The position numbers and the translations under genes were made by a program. A DNA stretch of 64,000 bases from Acidobacteriota bacterium (lineage in GTDB: Bacteria; Acidobacteriota; Terriglobia; Bryobacterales; Bryobacteraceae). Position 1 is the stretch's first letter. The number at the start of each line of letters is the position of its first letter. The stretch covers positions 165,859 through 229,858 of the forward strand of contig JACTMJ010000004.1 in the NCBI GenBank assembly GCA_014584705.1, given 5' to 3'. Shown in pieces: positions 44,989 to 53,652 of the stretch. The notes below the pieces were generated by a model that saw only the letters and a list, made by a program, of their open reading frames with translations, was not told where the DNA came from and searched no databases.

Positions 44989-46425
44989 CTAACGCGCGCT
45001 GCGACTGCTCTTGCTCGCAACCAGCATCCGGATGGTTCCGTCGTGCTTATTCAGCAGGAAAAGCTCGCCCCGCGGACCCACACCGAAGCGCAGATCAGCT
45101 CGGCTCGCCGGCCGGACTCCCTGCTGCGTGTTCTTGGCACGAATCACTTCCAGGAAGGTCTTGGCGGTACCGTGGTCATCGAGCAGAATCCGGCGAATCG
45201 CGCCGGAACCGCCTTCGGGAAGGCGATCCGCATTGACGTAGAAAATCTCACCACTCGGGTTGTCTCCGAAGACGAGCTTGCCCGTCAATTGCGGCACGGC
45301 CGAATGCCGGTAGACAAAGCCGCCGATGATCGCCACATTGCCCTGCAGCAGCGGATCCACGTGATCGTATTCCACCACCGGATAGAGCATGGACTTATCG
45401 GCGCGCGCATTGCCGGGGATGGCGCCCTGCCGGCTGTGGAATCGCAGGCTGCCCTCCCAGATGTTCCAACCCAGATTCGCTCCCGCCTTCACCGGGCTGA
45501 TTTCTTCGATCGCATTCTGGCCGATATCCGACATGAACATCGCGCCCGTCTTCGAATCCCAGAACAGCCGCTGAATGTTGCGGATTCCGTAAGCATAAAT
45601 CTCGCCGAGTGCGGCCGGCCCATTCTTCACAAAGGGGTTGCCGGCAGGAATGCCATACTTACCATTCTTGCTATTGCTCCCCAGCGGATCAATGCGCAGG
45701 ATCTTCCCGAAGCCGGACTTCAGATTCTGCCCCGCGCCAAACGGATCTCCGCCGCTGCCGCCATCCGCCGCTCCCAGATAGAGCAGCCCATAGTCCGCCG
45801 CGCCCGGCTTCGAGAGCGGGTTAAACGTAACGTGGCCCGCGTTGTGGTTGCCAAACGGCTGCTTCCAGCGGATCAATTGCTTGGGCTTGCCACCGTCATA
45901 CTTTGCCGCCGCCGGATTCTTCGCGGTCCATTCGAGCAGCACGGTGTCGTGCGAGTGCTGTTTCCCCGGCGTGTCGAAATCCGCATTGCCGAATTGGGAG
46001 GTATCCGAGTAGGTATAGAACTTGCCGTATCCGGGCTTCCCCCGCTCGTTGAACTGCGGGTGAAACGCGAAGCTCTGGAAGCCCCGCTCCCCGCCGCGAG
46101 ATTCCACCGCGTAGCCCCATTCGGGCGCATTCAGGTCCAGGTACCTGGTAACCGTCTTGCCGTCGTAGCTCACCGAATAGAGCGGCCCCACCATGTCGTT
46201 CACGAACAGACGCCGGGTGCCGGGCTCATCCACCAACAGCATCATCCGGGCCGCCTGCGGCTGCCCCGGAACCGCCGGGATCGAGGCGAACTCGGTGAAC
46301 GCAACGCGAATCACATCCGCGCTGCGCTCGATGGGCGCGGGGTAGGGATTCTGCGTTGGAGCCGGATCCTGGCAAATCGCCAGGGCGGAGAGAAAAAGAG
46401 CGGAAAATACGGGAAGAACTCTCAT
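44989..46425 (-). CDS. Exported PQQ-dependent sugar dehydrogenase-like protein
   Basis: Glucose/sorbosone dehydrogenase family beta propeller, 478 residues. A signal peptide, MRVLPVFSALFLSALAICQD, starts at ATG 46425 (a TTG three codons upstream is possible). Family landmarks: LFVNDMVGPLYSVSYDGK, RGFQSFAFHPQFNERGKPGY, the calcium/PQQ segment HNAGHVTFNPLSKPGAADYG, LLYLGAADGGSGGDPFGAGQ, LRIDPLGSNSK, and IYAYGIRNIQRLFWDSKTGA with the conserved arginine, then LGWNIWEGS. These are typical of soluble aldose dehydrogenases. Substrate unknown. It lies on the strand opposite to the related gene at 39183. Confidence 0.87.
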   Translation of the reverse strand: MRVLPVFSALFLSALAICQDPAPTQNPYPAPIERSADVIRVAFTEFASIPAVPGQPQAARMMLLVDEPGTRRLFVNDMVGPLYSVSYDGKTVTRYLDLNAPEWGYAVESRGGERGFQSFAFHPQFNERGKPGYGKFYTYSDTSQFGNADFDTPGKQHSHDTVLLEWTAKNPAAAKYDGGKPKQLIRWKQPFGNHNAGHVTFNPLSKPGAADYGLLYLGAADGGSGGDPFGAGQNLKSGFGKILRIDPLGSNSKNGKYGIPAGNPFVKNGPAALGEIYAYGIRNIQRLFWDSKTGAMFMSDIGQNAIEEISPVKAGANLGWNIWEGSLRFHSRQGAIPGNARADKSMLYPVVEYDHVDPLLQGNVAIIGGFVYRHSAVPQLTGKLVFGDNPSGEIFYVNADRLPEGGSGAIRRILLDDHGTAKTFLEVIRAKNTQQGVRPASRADLRFGVGPRGELFLLNKHDGTIRMLVASKSSRSAR

Positions 46426-46603
46426 TGGGAACAAGCTTTCGACTCAGATTGTATAGATTGATCCCATTGTATCCTTCGATACCGCGTGTCGTGAAAGCGG
46501 CATCGCCCCGCTACCTTCGCACAAGGATTCCGGCGCCGGGAGGCTTGGGGTGTGCTTGTCGCTTCTTACCGGATAGCGATCATGAGCGCCCCCGATTTCA
46601 GAC

Positions 46604-47752
46604 TTACGGCAGTTCCTGTCCGTGCAAGCGAATCCGATCCATCGCCCATTCGAGTACCTTCAGGAATTTCCGCAGTCGCCCCTCGGTCGCTAGCACTTCC
46701 AGGCGCACGCTGGGACGTTTTGTGATCGCGCTGGGCGGGAAAGCGACACCGGGAATCTCGTTCAACTTCGCAAGCAGATCCAAGCGTGCGCCTTCGTCCT
46801 CGAACGCCGGCTTCCCCTTCAGCCACTGAAAATAGGTTTCCACGGGCCCCGAAGCGTACACCGCAAACAGAGGGTGCTCCACGCCGCGGTGCACGAACAC
46901 TCCACCGAACGAGCCATCTACCTTTCCCGTGCCCCACCAGACTCGCGACGTGTTTTCCTGAGCCCAACGCAAGACCTCACGAGCGGCATTGGTTTCCTCG
47001 GGCACGTTGCGTTCGCTCATCCGCGAAAAAAAAGAGGATTCGTCCCACTGGCGGGTTTCTCGCGAGGAGCCGGCGCGTTTCCCCATCGCTTCCGCCGTCT
47101 GCCCGATCACGCGGGGAACCAGCGTTCTCAAACCAGCCCCCATGTACTGTCGGATCTCCAGAGCAAGCACTTCCGCGGGATTCATCTGTGTGTTCAGGAA
47201 CTCCACGATGCGCTGCAGTTCCGGCGGGACCTTATCGGCGACGAAGAGCAGCCGAATCTTTCCCGCACGAAGATTGGTGCGCACCCGATCCCAAAACACT
47301 TCCGCGTCGCTATCTGCGCCGAGGAAGTCTGCGATCACCTCTTCCGCGCTGTCTCCCTCAGCCTCACAGCGAGCCTCAAATCGACTGCGGATCTCCTCCG
47401 TCGGCCAGTAGACCACTGCGTTTGCGGCATAGTCGAGCATCTGGCCAACAACTTCGCGACGGATGCGCGAGTCGGAGCCGCGCTTCACTTCGACGAGCGT
47501 TGGCACGCCGTCCTGGTCCAGAAACACGTGATCGACACTCCATCGCCCACCCGCGTTCTCGGCCATTCCAATCCCCATCTCTCGCCGCACCAGTAACCAA
47601 CGGCGTGGGTCGGCGGGATTCAGTTGCGCGCCGGCGAGCAGATTCGGATATTCCGCGAGCAGTTCCTGTAGCAGATCTTCCGAATCATAGTCCTCCGCAT
47701 GTAACTCGGTGAGAGTCCGATCATCCGCCACAATGTAGATTTCATCCGTCAT
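46604..47752 (-). CDS. PD-(D/E)XK nuclease-like protein (NucS-like core)
   Basis: Protein of 382 residues with an N-terminal PD-(D/E)XK nuclease fold (about 30-115). The motif is D74 in WSVDHVFLDQDG, then E88-V-K90 in PTLVEVKRGSDSRIRREVVG, and Q104 in VVGQMLDYAA, in the pattern seen in NucS/DUF91 and related endonucleases. The C-terminal region (about 200-382) has no family I recognise. Its upstream gene is the cobalamin receptor on the other strand, and it is not in a clear operon. It could be a repair or defence nuclease; the function is not known. Confidence 0.65.
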   Translation of the reverse strand: MTDEIYIVADDRTLTELHAEDYDSEDLLQELLAEYPNLLAGAQLNPADPRRWLLVRREMGIGMAENAGGRWSVDHVFLDQDGVPTLVEVKRGSDSRIRREVVGQMLDYAANAVVYWPTEEIRSRFEARCEAEGDSAEEVIADFLGADSDAEVFWDRVRTNLRAGKIRLLFVADKVPPELQRIVEFLNTQMNPAEVLALEIRQYMGAGLRTLVPRVIGQTAEAMGKRAGSSRETRQWDESSFFSRMSERNVPEETNAAREVLRWAQENTSRVWWGTGKVDGSFGGVFVHRGVEHPLFAVYASGPVETYFQWLKGKPAFEDEGARLDLLAKLNEIPGVAFPPSAITKRPSVRLEVLATEGRLRKFLKVLEWAMDRIRLHGQELP

Positions 47753-47899
47753 GGGTACTCCTATCCTACACGTCGGTCAAAAGCCATCAATGCGGCGTGT
47801 TTTCCGTGGGTCCTTCAGCCTGGACCTGGACCAGGCCCGCCGATGCGATGTCTGCCTCTTGACCTGCGCGCATCCACCTGCGATCCTCAGAGAGATGCC

Positions 47900-48090
47900 A
47901 CACCGGTTTCAAACTCCGGTGTCCGAATGAGGCGCTCGGAAGAGCGTAATTGGGAAGCCGGTGCGATTCCGGCGCAGTCCCGCTACTGTGATGGGGAAGT
48001 TCGCTTCGCAAATGCCACTCGGGCAACCGGGGAAGGCGCAAAGCGGACGCTGGCGAAACGCCTGAACCCCTAAGCCAGGAGACCTGCCTT
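47900..48090 (+). ncRNA. Cobalamin (B12) riboswitch
   Basis: The leader of the TonB receptor gene shows the conserved cobalamin riboswitch features. There is a 7-bp hairpin ACACCGG/CCGGTGT (47900-47922), then the core GGGAAGCCGGTGCGATTCCG, then CAGTCCCGCTACTGTGATGG, and finally the B12 box AGCCAGGAGACCTGCC at 48073-48088. Boundaries are by eye. It sits about 130 bases upstream of the receptor start, and it probably turns the gene down when adenosylcobalamin is plentiful. Confidence 0.93.
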
Positions 48091-48194
48091 GTTCGTGAGC
48101 AGCAGACTTTCTGCGGGAGACAGAAAGAGTGCGCGCGACAGACCACGCCCTCGAATTTCCGATTGCGCTCTGCCCTCGTCCACTAGCCCTGTTC

Positions 48195-48213
48195 TCCCCC
48201 ATTTCTCGGGGGA
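48195..48213 (+). promoter_or_regulatory. Hairpin masking the ribosome-binding site of the B12 receptor
   Basis: TCCCCC (48195-48200) pairs with GGGGGA (48208-48213) across a 7-base loop. GGGGGA is the only plausible Shine-Dalgarno element for the ATG at 48218. This would be the expression platform of a translational riboswitch; the link with the aptamer is inferred. Confidence 0.55.
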
Positions 48214-48217
48214 TCTC

Positions 48218-50671
48218 ATGAAGTCCATTTCGGCGCTGACTTGCGCCCGGTTCCAACGCAGCGCAGCCATGAGTGCGATGCTGATTCTTTTTGCCGTCTG
48301 GCCGGCCATGGCCGCGAGCCTCGAAGGGGTTGTCCACGACCCGGCGGGCGGCATCGTTCGCAACGCCGTCGTTCGCCTGCTTGATCGCGACGGAGACACC
48401 GTGCGCGCCACGCGCAGCAGCGCCGCCGGAGCCTTCCGCATGGAGGGTGTGGCGGAGGGAGACTACCTGCTCATCGTCGAGGCCGCCGGGTTCCCGGCGC
48501 TGAGCCAACCGGTAACTCTCGCCGGCGTGGAGGTTCGCAAGGAAACCGTCACGCTCGCGCTCGGCTCCTTGCGCACCGCCGTCCAAGTGACCGCGGCCAG
48601 CGCGCCCTTGCAACTGGACGAAATCGCGAAAGCCGGGGAAAGCGTCTCCGCGCAGGAAGTGCGGGATCGCGATGAGTTCTCCATCGCGGAGTCCGTGCGT
48701 TTGCTGCCCGGTATGCGGATGAGCCAGTTAGGCGGCCCGGGCAACCTCATCTCGATTCAAGTGCGAGGCCTGCGCAGCCAGGATACCGCCGTGCTCTTCG
48801 ACGGGCTTCGCGTCCGCGATGCGGCTGACCCGCAGGGTTCGGCGAGCCCCTTCCTCGAAGTGCTCAACACGATGGATACGGCTTCCGTCGAAGTGCTGCG
48901 CGGCTCCGGCTCGTCCCTCTACGGCAGCCACGCGATTGGCGGCGTCATCAACATTCGCGGCGAGGAAGGCGGCGGCCCGTGGCGCGGCCAGTTGCTCACC
49001 GAAGGCGGAGGACTTGGGCTGCTGCGCGGTGTGGCTCGCGCCAGCGGCAGTATCGGAGACCGCTTGCTCCTGAGCGCCGGCGTGGGCCATCTCAATGTGC
49101 GCGACGGTGTGGCGGGAGCAAATCCGCATCGCAATACCAACGGGCAGGGCTTCGCGCGATGGCTGATCACGCCCTCGATGTCGCTCTCCGGCCGCGTCAC
49201 CGGCATCACGGCGTGGACGCGCCTCACCGATAGCCCCTTTGTCGCCTTTGAGCAAACCGCGAATCTGCCCGCCACCGGCATCATCCGTGCGATTCCCCTT
49301 CCGGACGACCAGCTTCTTCGGCTGGAGCGCGGCCTGCCGGTGAATTACGGGAACAGCAACTATGTTCCCGCTCCCAACGATCCGGATTATTCGCGCCCGG
49401 CCACGATTCGCAATTACTCCGCGATCTTCCGCCATGAGTTGAGTCCGCTGGCTTCGTGGCGGGTGAGCTACCAGGGCCTTGACTCCCAGCGCCGCTTCGA
49501 CGACGGTCCGGCGGGCAACAGTTACGAACCCGTATTCAGCAACCGCAGCCGATTCGATGGCCGCATCCATCTCTTGCAGGCCCGCGCCGACGTGCAGCCG
49601 CATCGCACCCAGTCGCTCACCTTCTTTTACGAGCGGGAGCAGGAGCGATACGCGGGCAGCAACAGCGACGAGAACCCGGTCCCCGCGCTTCGCGCCAGCG
49701 ACAGCACCACCGTGAATCAATCGTCCAATTCCTATGCCGCGCAGAGCCAGTCTCAGTTGCTCAACGGCGCGCTGCGCATCGCCCTTTCCGGACGTCTGCA
49801 GCAGTTTGCAATGGATACTCCGCGCTTCGGTGGAGCCACCTCGCCTTACCAGGGAACGGAGAGCACCTTCCAGTCTCCCCCGCGCGCGCTCACCGGCGAT
49901 ATCGCGGCGGCCTACCTGATTTCCCGGAGCGGCACCAAATTGCGCGCGCACGTGGGGAACGCTTATCGCGCGCCCTCTTCTTACGAGCGCTTCGGCAGCT
50001 ACTTTTTCTTCGGAAGCTTTAGCGCCTACGGAGACCCGCGCCTGCGCCCGGAGCGAGCCATCTCGCTCGACGCCGGAGTGGACCAATGGCTGGCGGGCGA
50101 CAAGCTGCAATTGAGCGCCACGGTGTTCTACACGCGCATCCAGGATATTATCCGCTTCGATTTCAGCGGGCTGATTCCCCCGGATGATCCCTACGGGCGC
50201 TTCGGCGGCTACATCAATGGCAAAGGCGGCCTTGCCCGCGGCGTGGAACTCAGCGCCCGCGCCCGCCCGCATCGCTCCGTTTCCCTCGAAGCCAGCTATA
50301 CCTACCAGAATTCCGATGACCGCACGCCGCCCGTTGCCGGCACGGATTCGCTCTCTTCGCTGCGCGTCTCTCCGCACATGGCTTCCCTGCTCTGGACGCA
50401 ATGGTTCGGCGAGCGCCTTTCCTTCACGACGGACCTGAGCTATGCGAGCGACTATCCGATTCCGATTTTTGCCGGGATGGGGAGCCGCGTTTATCGCTTC
50501 GAAGGGCCGTTGAAGCTCGACACCGTGGGAAGTTACCGCCTTGCCCAATGGGAGCGCGGATCGCTGAACCTCTACGGCAAGGTGGAGAACCTGCTCAACC
50601 GCCAGTTCTATGAAAGCGGCTTCCGCAATCCGAAGCGCTGGGCGCTGGCGGGATTGAGGCTCGAGTTCTAA
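48218..50671 (+). CDS. TonB-dependent receptor under cobalamin riboswitch control
   Basis: Outer-membrane receptor, probably for a corrinoid, powered by TonB. Starting at ATG 48218 it has 817 residues: signal peptide (AMLILFAVWPAMAA), an N-terminal carboxypeptidase-regulatory-like domain (SLEGVVHDPAGGIVRNAVVR, about residues 35-110), the plug (SIAESVRLLPGMRMSQLGGP, ISIQVRGLRSQDTAVLFDGL, VEVLRGSGSSLYGSHAIGGV) and a 22-strand-type barrel ending in KVENLLNRQFYESGFRNP and WALAGLRLEF with the terminal phenylalanine needed for insertion. E. coli BtuB lacks the N-terminal domain. The assignment to B12 comes from the riboswitch. The rest of the B12 transport system (btuCDF) is not in the window. Confidence 0.9.
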   Translation: MKSISALTCARFQRSAAMSAMLILFAVWPAMAASLEGVVHDPAGGIVRNAVVRLLDRDGDTVRATRSSAAGAFRMEGVAEGDYLLIVEAAGFPALSQPVTLAGVEVRKETVTLALGSLRTAVQVTAASAPLQLDEIAKAGESVSAQEVRDRDEFSIAESVRLLPGMRMSQLGGPGNLISIQVRGLRSQDTAVLFDGLRVRDAADPQGSASPFLEVLNTMDTASVEVLRGSGSSLYGSHAIGGVINIRGEEGGGPWRGQLLTEGGGLGLLRGVARASGSIGDRLLLSAGVGHLNVRDGVAGANPHRNTNGQGFARWLITPSMSLSGRVTGITAWTRLTDSPFVAFEQTANLPATGIIRAIPLPDDQLLRLERGLPVNYGNSNYVPAPNDPDYSRPATIRNYSAIFRHELSPLASWRVSYQGLDSQRRFDDGPAGNSYEPVFSNRSRFDGRIHLLQARADVQPHRTQSLTFFYEREQERYAGSNSDENPVPALRASDSTTVNQSSNSYAAQSQSQLLNGALRIALSGRLQQFAMDTPRFGGATSPYQGTESTFQSPPRALTGDIAAAYLISRSGTKLRAHVGNAYRAPSSYERFGSYFFFGSFSAYGDPRLRPERAISLDAGVDQWLAGDKLQLSATVFYTRIQDIIRFDFSGLIPPDDPYGRFGGYINGKGGLARGVELSARARPHRSVSLEASYTYQNSDDRTPPVAGTDSLSSLRVSPHMASLLWTQWFGERLSFTTDLSYASDYPIPIFAGMGSRVYRFEGPLKLDTVGSYRLAQWERGSLNLYGKVENLLNRQFYESGFRNPKRWALAGLRLEF

Positions 50672-50697
50672 CCGAACCGTTCGTGCTCGCTTCGTTT

Positions 50698-50750
50698 CGC
50701 TACGCGCGCTTCCGCGGCACCGCGCCCGCTGCGGGAAGCGTCGCGTAGCG
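50698..50750. terminator. Strong hairpin behind the cobalamin receptor gene
   Basis: CGCTACGCG (50698-50706) pairs with CGCGTAGCG (50742-50750), and CGCTTCC (50707-50713) pairs with GGAAGCG (50734-50740), with one bulged T at 50741. That is 16 base pairs, beginning 26 bases after the receptor stop codon. No T tract follows, so it may be a Rho-type or mRNA-stabilising structure; it separates receptor from sulfatase. Confidence 0.45.
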
Positions 50751-50798
50751 GAGAGACCCGCCGTACCGGCGGAACGCGAGAGCGATAAGATGGGCGCG

Positions 50799-52307
50799 AT
50801 GAAGCGACGCGAGTTTATCGGCGGCGCGGGTTCGGCCGCTTTCGTACGCCACCTTCGCGGACAGGCGAAGCGCCCGAACCTGCTCTTCCTCATGGCGGAC
50901 GACCACGCCGGCTACGTACTGGGCGCGGACGGCAATGCGCTGGCGGAGACGCCCAACCTGGACCAGCTTTCCAGGGAGGGCACGCGCTTCGCGGCGCACT
51001 ATTGCCAGAGCCCCGTCTGCACTCCCGCGCGGCAATCTCTCTTCACGGGCCAGTTGCCGCATAGCGCGGGCGTCACCACGCTGCGCACGGCGCTCGCGAA
51101 TGACAAGCCAACAGTGGCGCGCCAACTCCAGGCGGCGGGCTACCGCACGGCCGCCATCGGCAAGATGCACTTCAACCAGCCGGGCAAACCGGGCCTGCAC
51201 GGCCTCGATACCGCGCTCACCGAAGATGTCGTAAACCGGCGCTGGAAGGCGGAATCGAATCCGAAGCCGATCCCCGCCGGTGTGCCGGGACGGGGCCCCT
51301 GGATGCCATTCCGCGTACCCGCCCGCGAATGGCTGAACGCCCGCTCCGAACCCTTCGCGAGGCTTGATTTCGACATGCGCGCCAGCTTCCAGACCCGGCT
51401 GGTTCGGGAGTATCTGGCGGCGAACCAGTCCGCCCCCTTCGCGCTATGGGTGAGCTTTCAGGAGCCGCATTCGCCCTACGATTTTCCCGTGGAAGATTGG
51501 AAGCACTTCAGCCCGGAACGTTTTCCCGTTCCCGCGCCGGGTCCGGAAGACGGCTGGCAGATTCCGTTGATCTTCCGCGACCTGAGCGACGAGGAGAAGC
51601 AGGGAATCATCGCTTCGTACTACACCTCCGCGCGCTTTCTTGACCGCAATGTGGGCAACGTACTCGATCTGCTGCGCGAGTTCCGTCTCGACGAGGATAC
51701 GCTCGTCGTCTATACGGCGGACCACGGCTATTCGCTGGGCCAGCACGGGCGTTTTGAAAAGCACTGCGGCTACGACCCCGCCCTGCGCGTGCCGCTCCTG
51801 ATGCGCTGGCCGGGGCGGATTCGCGAGGGGGTCGTCCAGGACCTTACCGAGCACGTGGACCTCTCGGCCACTGTGCTGGATCTGCTGGGGGCAGCCCCCT
51901 TCGCGGTGCGGCATGGTGAAAGTTTGCGGCCGTATCTCACCGGGGCGGCCGCGAGCCCCCGCGAATGGATCTTCAGCGAACTGCTTGAAAACGAAGAGTG
52001 CTACGCCCGCTCCCGCAAATGGAAATACATTTATTGTTCCGGCAAGCGCGCACGCACGGACGGCTACCAGATTGAGAACCCCACGCCCGGCCGCTACCAG
52101 AAGCTCTACGACCTCGAAGCCGACCCCGGCGAGTTCACCGACCTCAGCGAACAACACCCGCAGGTCGCGCGAGACTTCCAGCGAAAGCTCCTGCAGCGCT
52201 TCCGCAAGACCCACCCGGAAGCCTCCGCCGAGCCCTCCCAAGGCAGCCCGGCCGATTTGCTGGATTTCTATCTGCGGCCCCGCGACGCGGCACCGGTGGA
52301 GGGGTAG
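50799..52307 (+). CDS. Sulfatase (arylsulfatase-type, formylglycine-dependent)
   Basis: Sulfatase of about 502 residues. The ATG at 50799 (second of two ATGs; an earlier one is at 50790) starts an N terminus with a twin-arginine-like motif, KRREFIGGAGSAAFV, so export is likely. Family landmarks: NLLFLMADDHAGY with metal-binding aspartates, the formylglycine motif CTPAR at about residue 74 in SPVCTPARQSLFTGQL (CxPxR type), GYRTAAIGKMHFN, and TLVVYTADHGYSLGQHGRF. Cysteine must be oxidised by a formylglycine-generating enzyme, not in the window. Likely acts on sulfated polysaccharide. The 3' end overlaps the convergent FkbM gene by about 40 bases. Confidence 0.92.
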   Translation: MKRREFIGGAGSAAFVRHLRGQAKRPNLLFLMADDHAGYVLGADGNALAETPNLDQLSREGTRFAAHYCQSPVCTPARQSLFTGQLPHSAGVTTLRTALANDKPTVARQLQAAGYRTAAIGKMHFNQPGKPGLHGLDTALTEDVVNRRWKAESNPKPIPAGVPGRGPWMPFRVPAREWLNARSEPFARLDFDMRASFQTRLVREYLAANQSAPFALWVSFQEPHSPYDFPVEDWKHFSPERFPVPAPGPEDGWQIPLIFRDLSDEEKQGIIASYYTSARFLDRNVGNVLDLLREFRLDEDTLVVYTADHGYSLGQHGRFEKHCGYDPALRVPLLMRWPGRIREGVVQDLTEHVDLSATVLDLLGAAPFAVRHGESLRPYLTGAAASPREWIFSELLENEECYARSRKWKYIYCSGKRARTDGYQIENPTPGRYQKLYDLEADPGEFTDLSEQHPQVARDFQRKLLQRFRKTHPEASAEPSQGSPADLLDFYLRPRDAAPVEG

Positions 52308-53143
52308 GCCGGGGCATCCGGCCCCAGCAGCACGAGATTCGCGTAGCTCCAGCCAGGATGCTCGCGGATGAGCGCGTGGTCGTCGTTCACGCGGGCGAGT
52401 CCTTCGCGCCCCTGAAGCCGGTAGATGGTGAAGCCGAGGCCGCGAAACAAGCGGAGCAGTTCCAGGGCGTCGCTTCCGGCCTGCGACAATCCATCCGGCC
52501 AGAATTCGATCATTGCCGTCAGCCCCGGCGATCGCCGCAATGTCTCCCGTAGCCCCATGGCGGCATGCCCCTCGAAGCCCTGGATGTCCATCTTGAGGAA
52601 GTCAATGGACGAAAGGCCCATAGTGGGCAGCACGTCATCGAGGGCCAGCACCTCCACTGCGGCGCTCCCGTCGGCGGAGCCATTCCGGTAGAGGCGGTTG
52701 TCTCCCCGGTTCTCCGACGATGTATAGAGCGTCATTGTGCCCTTGGAACTGGACGCGCCTGCATTCAGCAAATGGCAGTTCCGAAAGCCATTCGCTTCGA
52801 CGGTTTTCTTGAGGAAATGGAAGGAGACCGGGTCCGGCTCCAGGGCAACCACCAGCCCGTCTTCCCCCGCTTGGGACGCAAAACGCGCGGTGTAAAGGCC
52901 CACGTTGGCGCCGACATCCACCACGCGCATGCCAGGGCGTACCGCCGCACGCACGAACCGCAGTTCATCACGCTCATACTGCCGGAATGTGAGAGCGCCA
53001 CACACCACCGGATCGCGCTGGTTCATGGCAATCCGCACGCCGTCCACCCGAAGATACTCGGGGATGAACTTGCAAACGGCCGCTCCCGCCAACCGCCGCA
53101 CCAACGGCTTCCGCAGCAGCGATTTCCGAAGAAGACCCAACAT
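52268..53143 (-). CDS. FkbM-family methyltransferase
   Basis: SAM-dependent methyltransferase, 291 residues, cytoplasmic. FkbM features: VRPGMRVVDVGANVGLYTAR (SAM-binding GANVG loop), VVALEPDPVSFHFLKKTVEA with E following, and DVLPTMGLSSIDFLKMDIQG, FEGHAAMGL. These methylate hydroxyl groups of sugars or polyketides; the substrate is unknown. The start ATG at 53143 follows the AT-rich patch on its other side. Convergent overlap with the sulfatase ends is about 40 bases, which is unusual for this tightly packed window and suggests the reading frame of the tail has drifted. Confidence 0.87.
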   Translation of the reverse strand: MLGLLRKSLLRKPLVRRLAGAAVCKFIPEYLRVDGVRIAMNQRDPVVCGALTFRQYERDELRFVRAAVRPGMRVVDVGANVGLYTARFASQAGEDGLVVALEPDPVSFHFLKKTVEANGFRNCHLLNAGASSSKGTMTLYTSSENRGDNRLYRNGSADGSAAVEVLALDDVLPTMGLSSIDFLKMDIQGFEGHAAMGLRETLRRSPGLTAMIEFWPDGLSQAGSDALELLRLFRGLGFTIYRLQGREGLARVNDDHALIREHPGWSYANLVLLGPDAPAYPSTGAASRGRR

Positions 53144-53652
53144 CGCCAGACCCGGCCGCTCCTCAAGTTCTCTAAATCATAGTGGCAGAGAAGCGCAACC
53201 AATGGCACACCTAACGCGGGCGGAGTCGCACTTAGCACAGGTTCGCTTAACCGGAGAACTGCAATCCCGCCAGCTCAGATCCAGGGGGGCGACAAATCGC
53301 CACTACGGAGGCGAATGACCAGCAAGACTTGGTAGTTCAGGTCAACAGCCCAACCCTGCGAAGCAGATCACGCGCCTACTCCCATCTGCTGCCCACCCGG
53401 CCCAAGTTTTCCACAACCTCTGGGACGTCTGTGCCACACTTCCACACGAGCTGGGTGTACACTACTGGGACAAAGACGGAAGATTTCGGGCGCTCTCAGG
53501 TAATCGTTGTGACGCAACACAATCTGGTATCACAGCAATCGTGTAGACGCTCGATGGGCACAATTGACAATGTGCATAACACTGAAGGCAGCCCACATCT
53601 CAGTTCTGTTAACCCCACGTTGGACTGAGCCCAAAGTAATTGGAGGTACTTT
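53144..53652. other. AT-richer intergenic stretch with no clear gene
   Basis: About 510 bases between the FkbM start and the protease gene. Base composition falls from left to right. A frame ending at the stop near 53541 reads, in part, LPHELGVHYWDKDGRFRALS, but it has no start that makes sense and no family I recognise; it could be a remnant. Another frame, 53329-53628, is also unremarkable. No promoter or repeat is clear, though TTGACA occurs at 53564-53569 without a matching -10. Confidence 0.45.

Noticed and set aside
45043..46461. A 472-codon plus-strand open frame antisense to the sugar dehydrogenase
   Set aside because: No signal, motif or sensible start; the minus-strand gene is convincing.
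48728..50893. A 721-codon minus-strand open frame antisense to the cobalamin receptor
   Set aside because: Composition and lack of any family motif mark it as a shadow of the GC-rich third positions of the plus-strand gene, which has full receptor motifs.
53329..53628. Small protein gene in the AT-rich patch
   Set aside because: No family, no ribosome-binding site, and a second overlapping frame is just as plausible.
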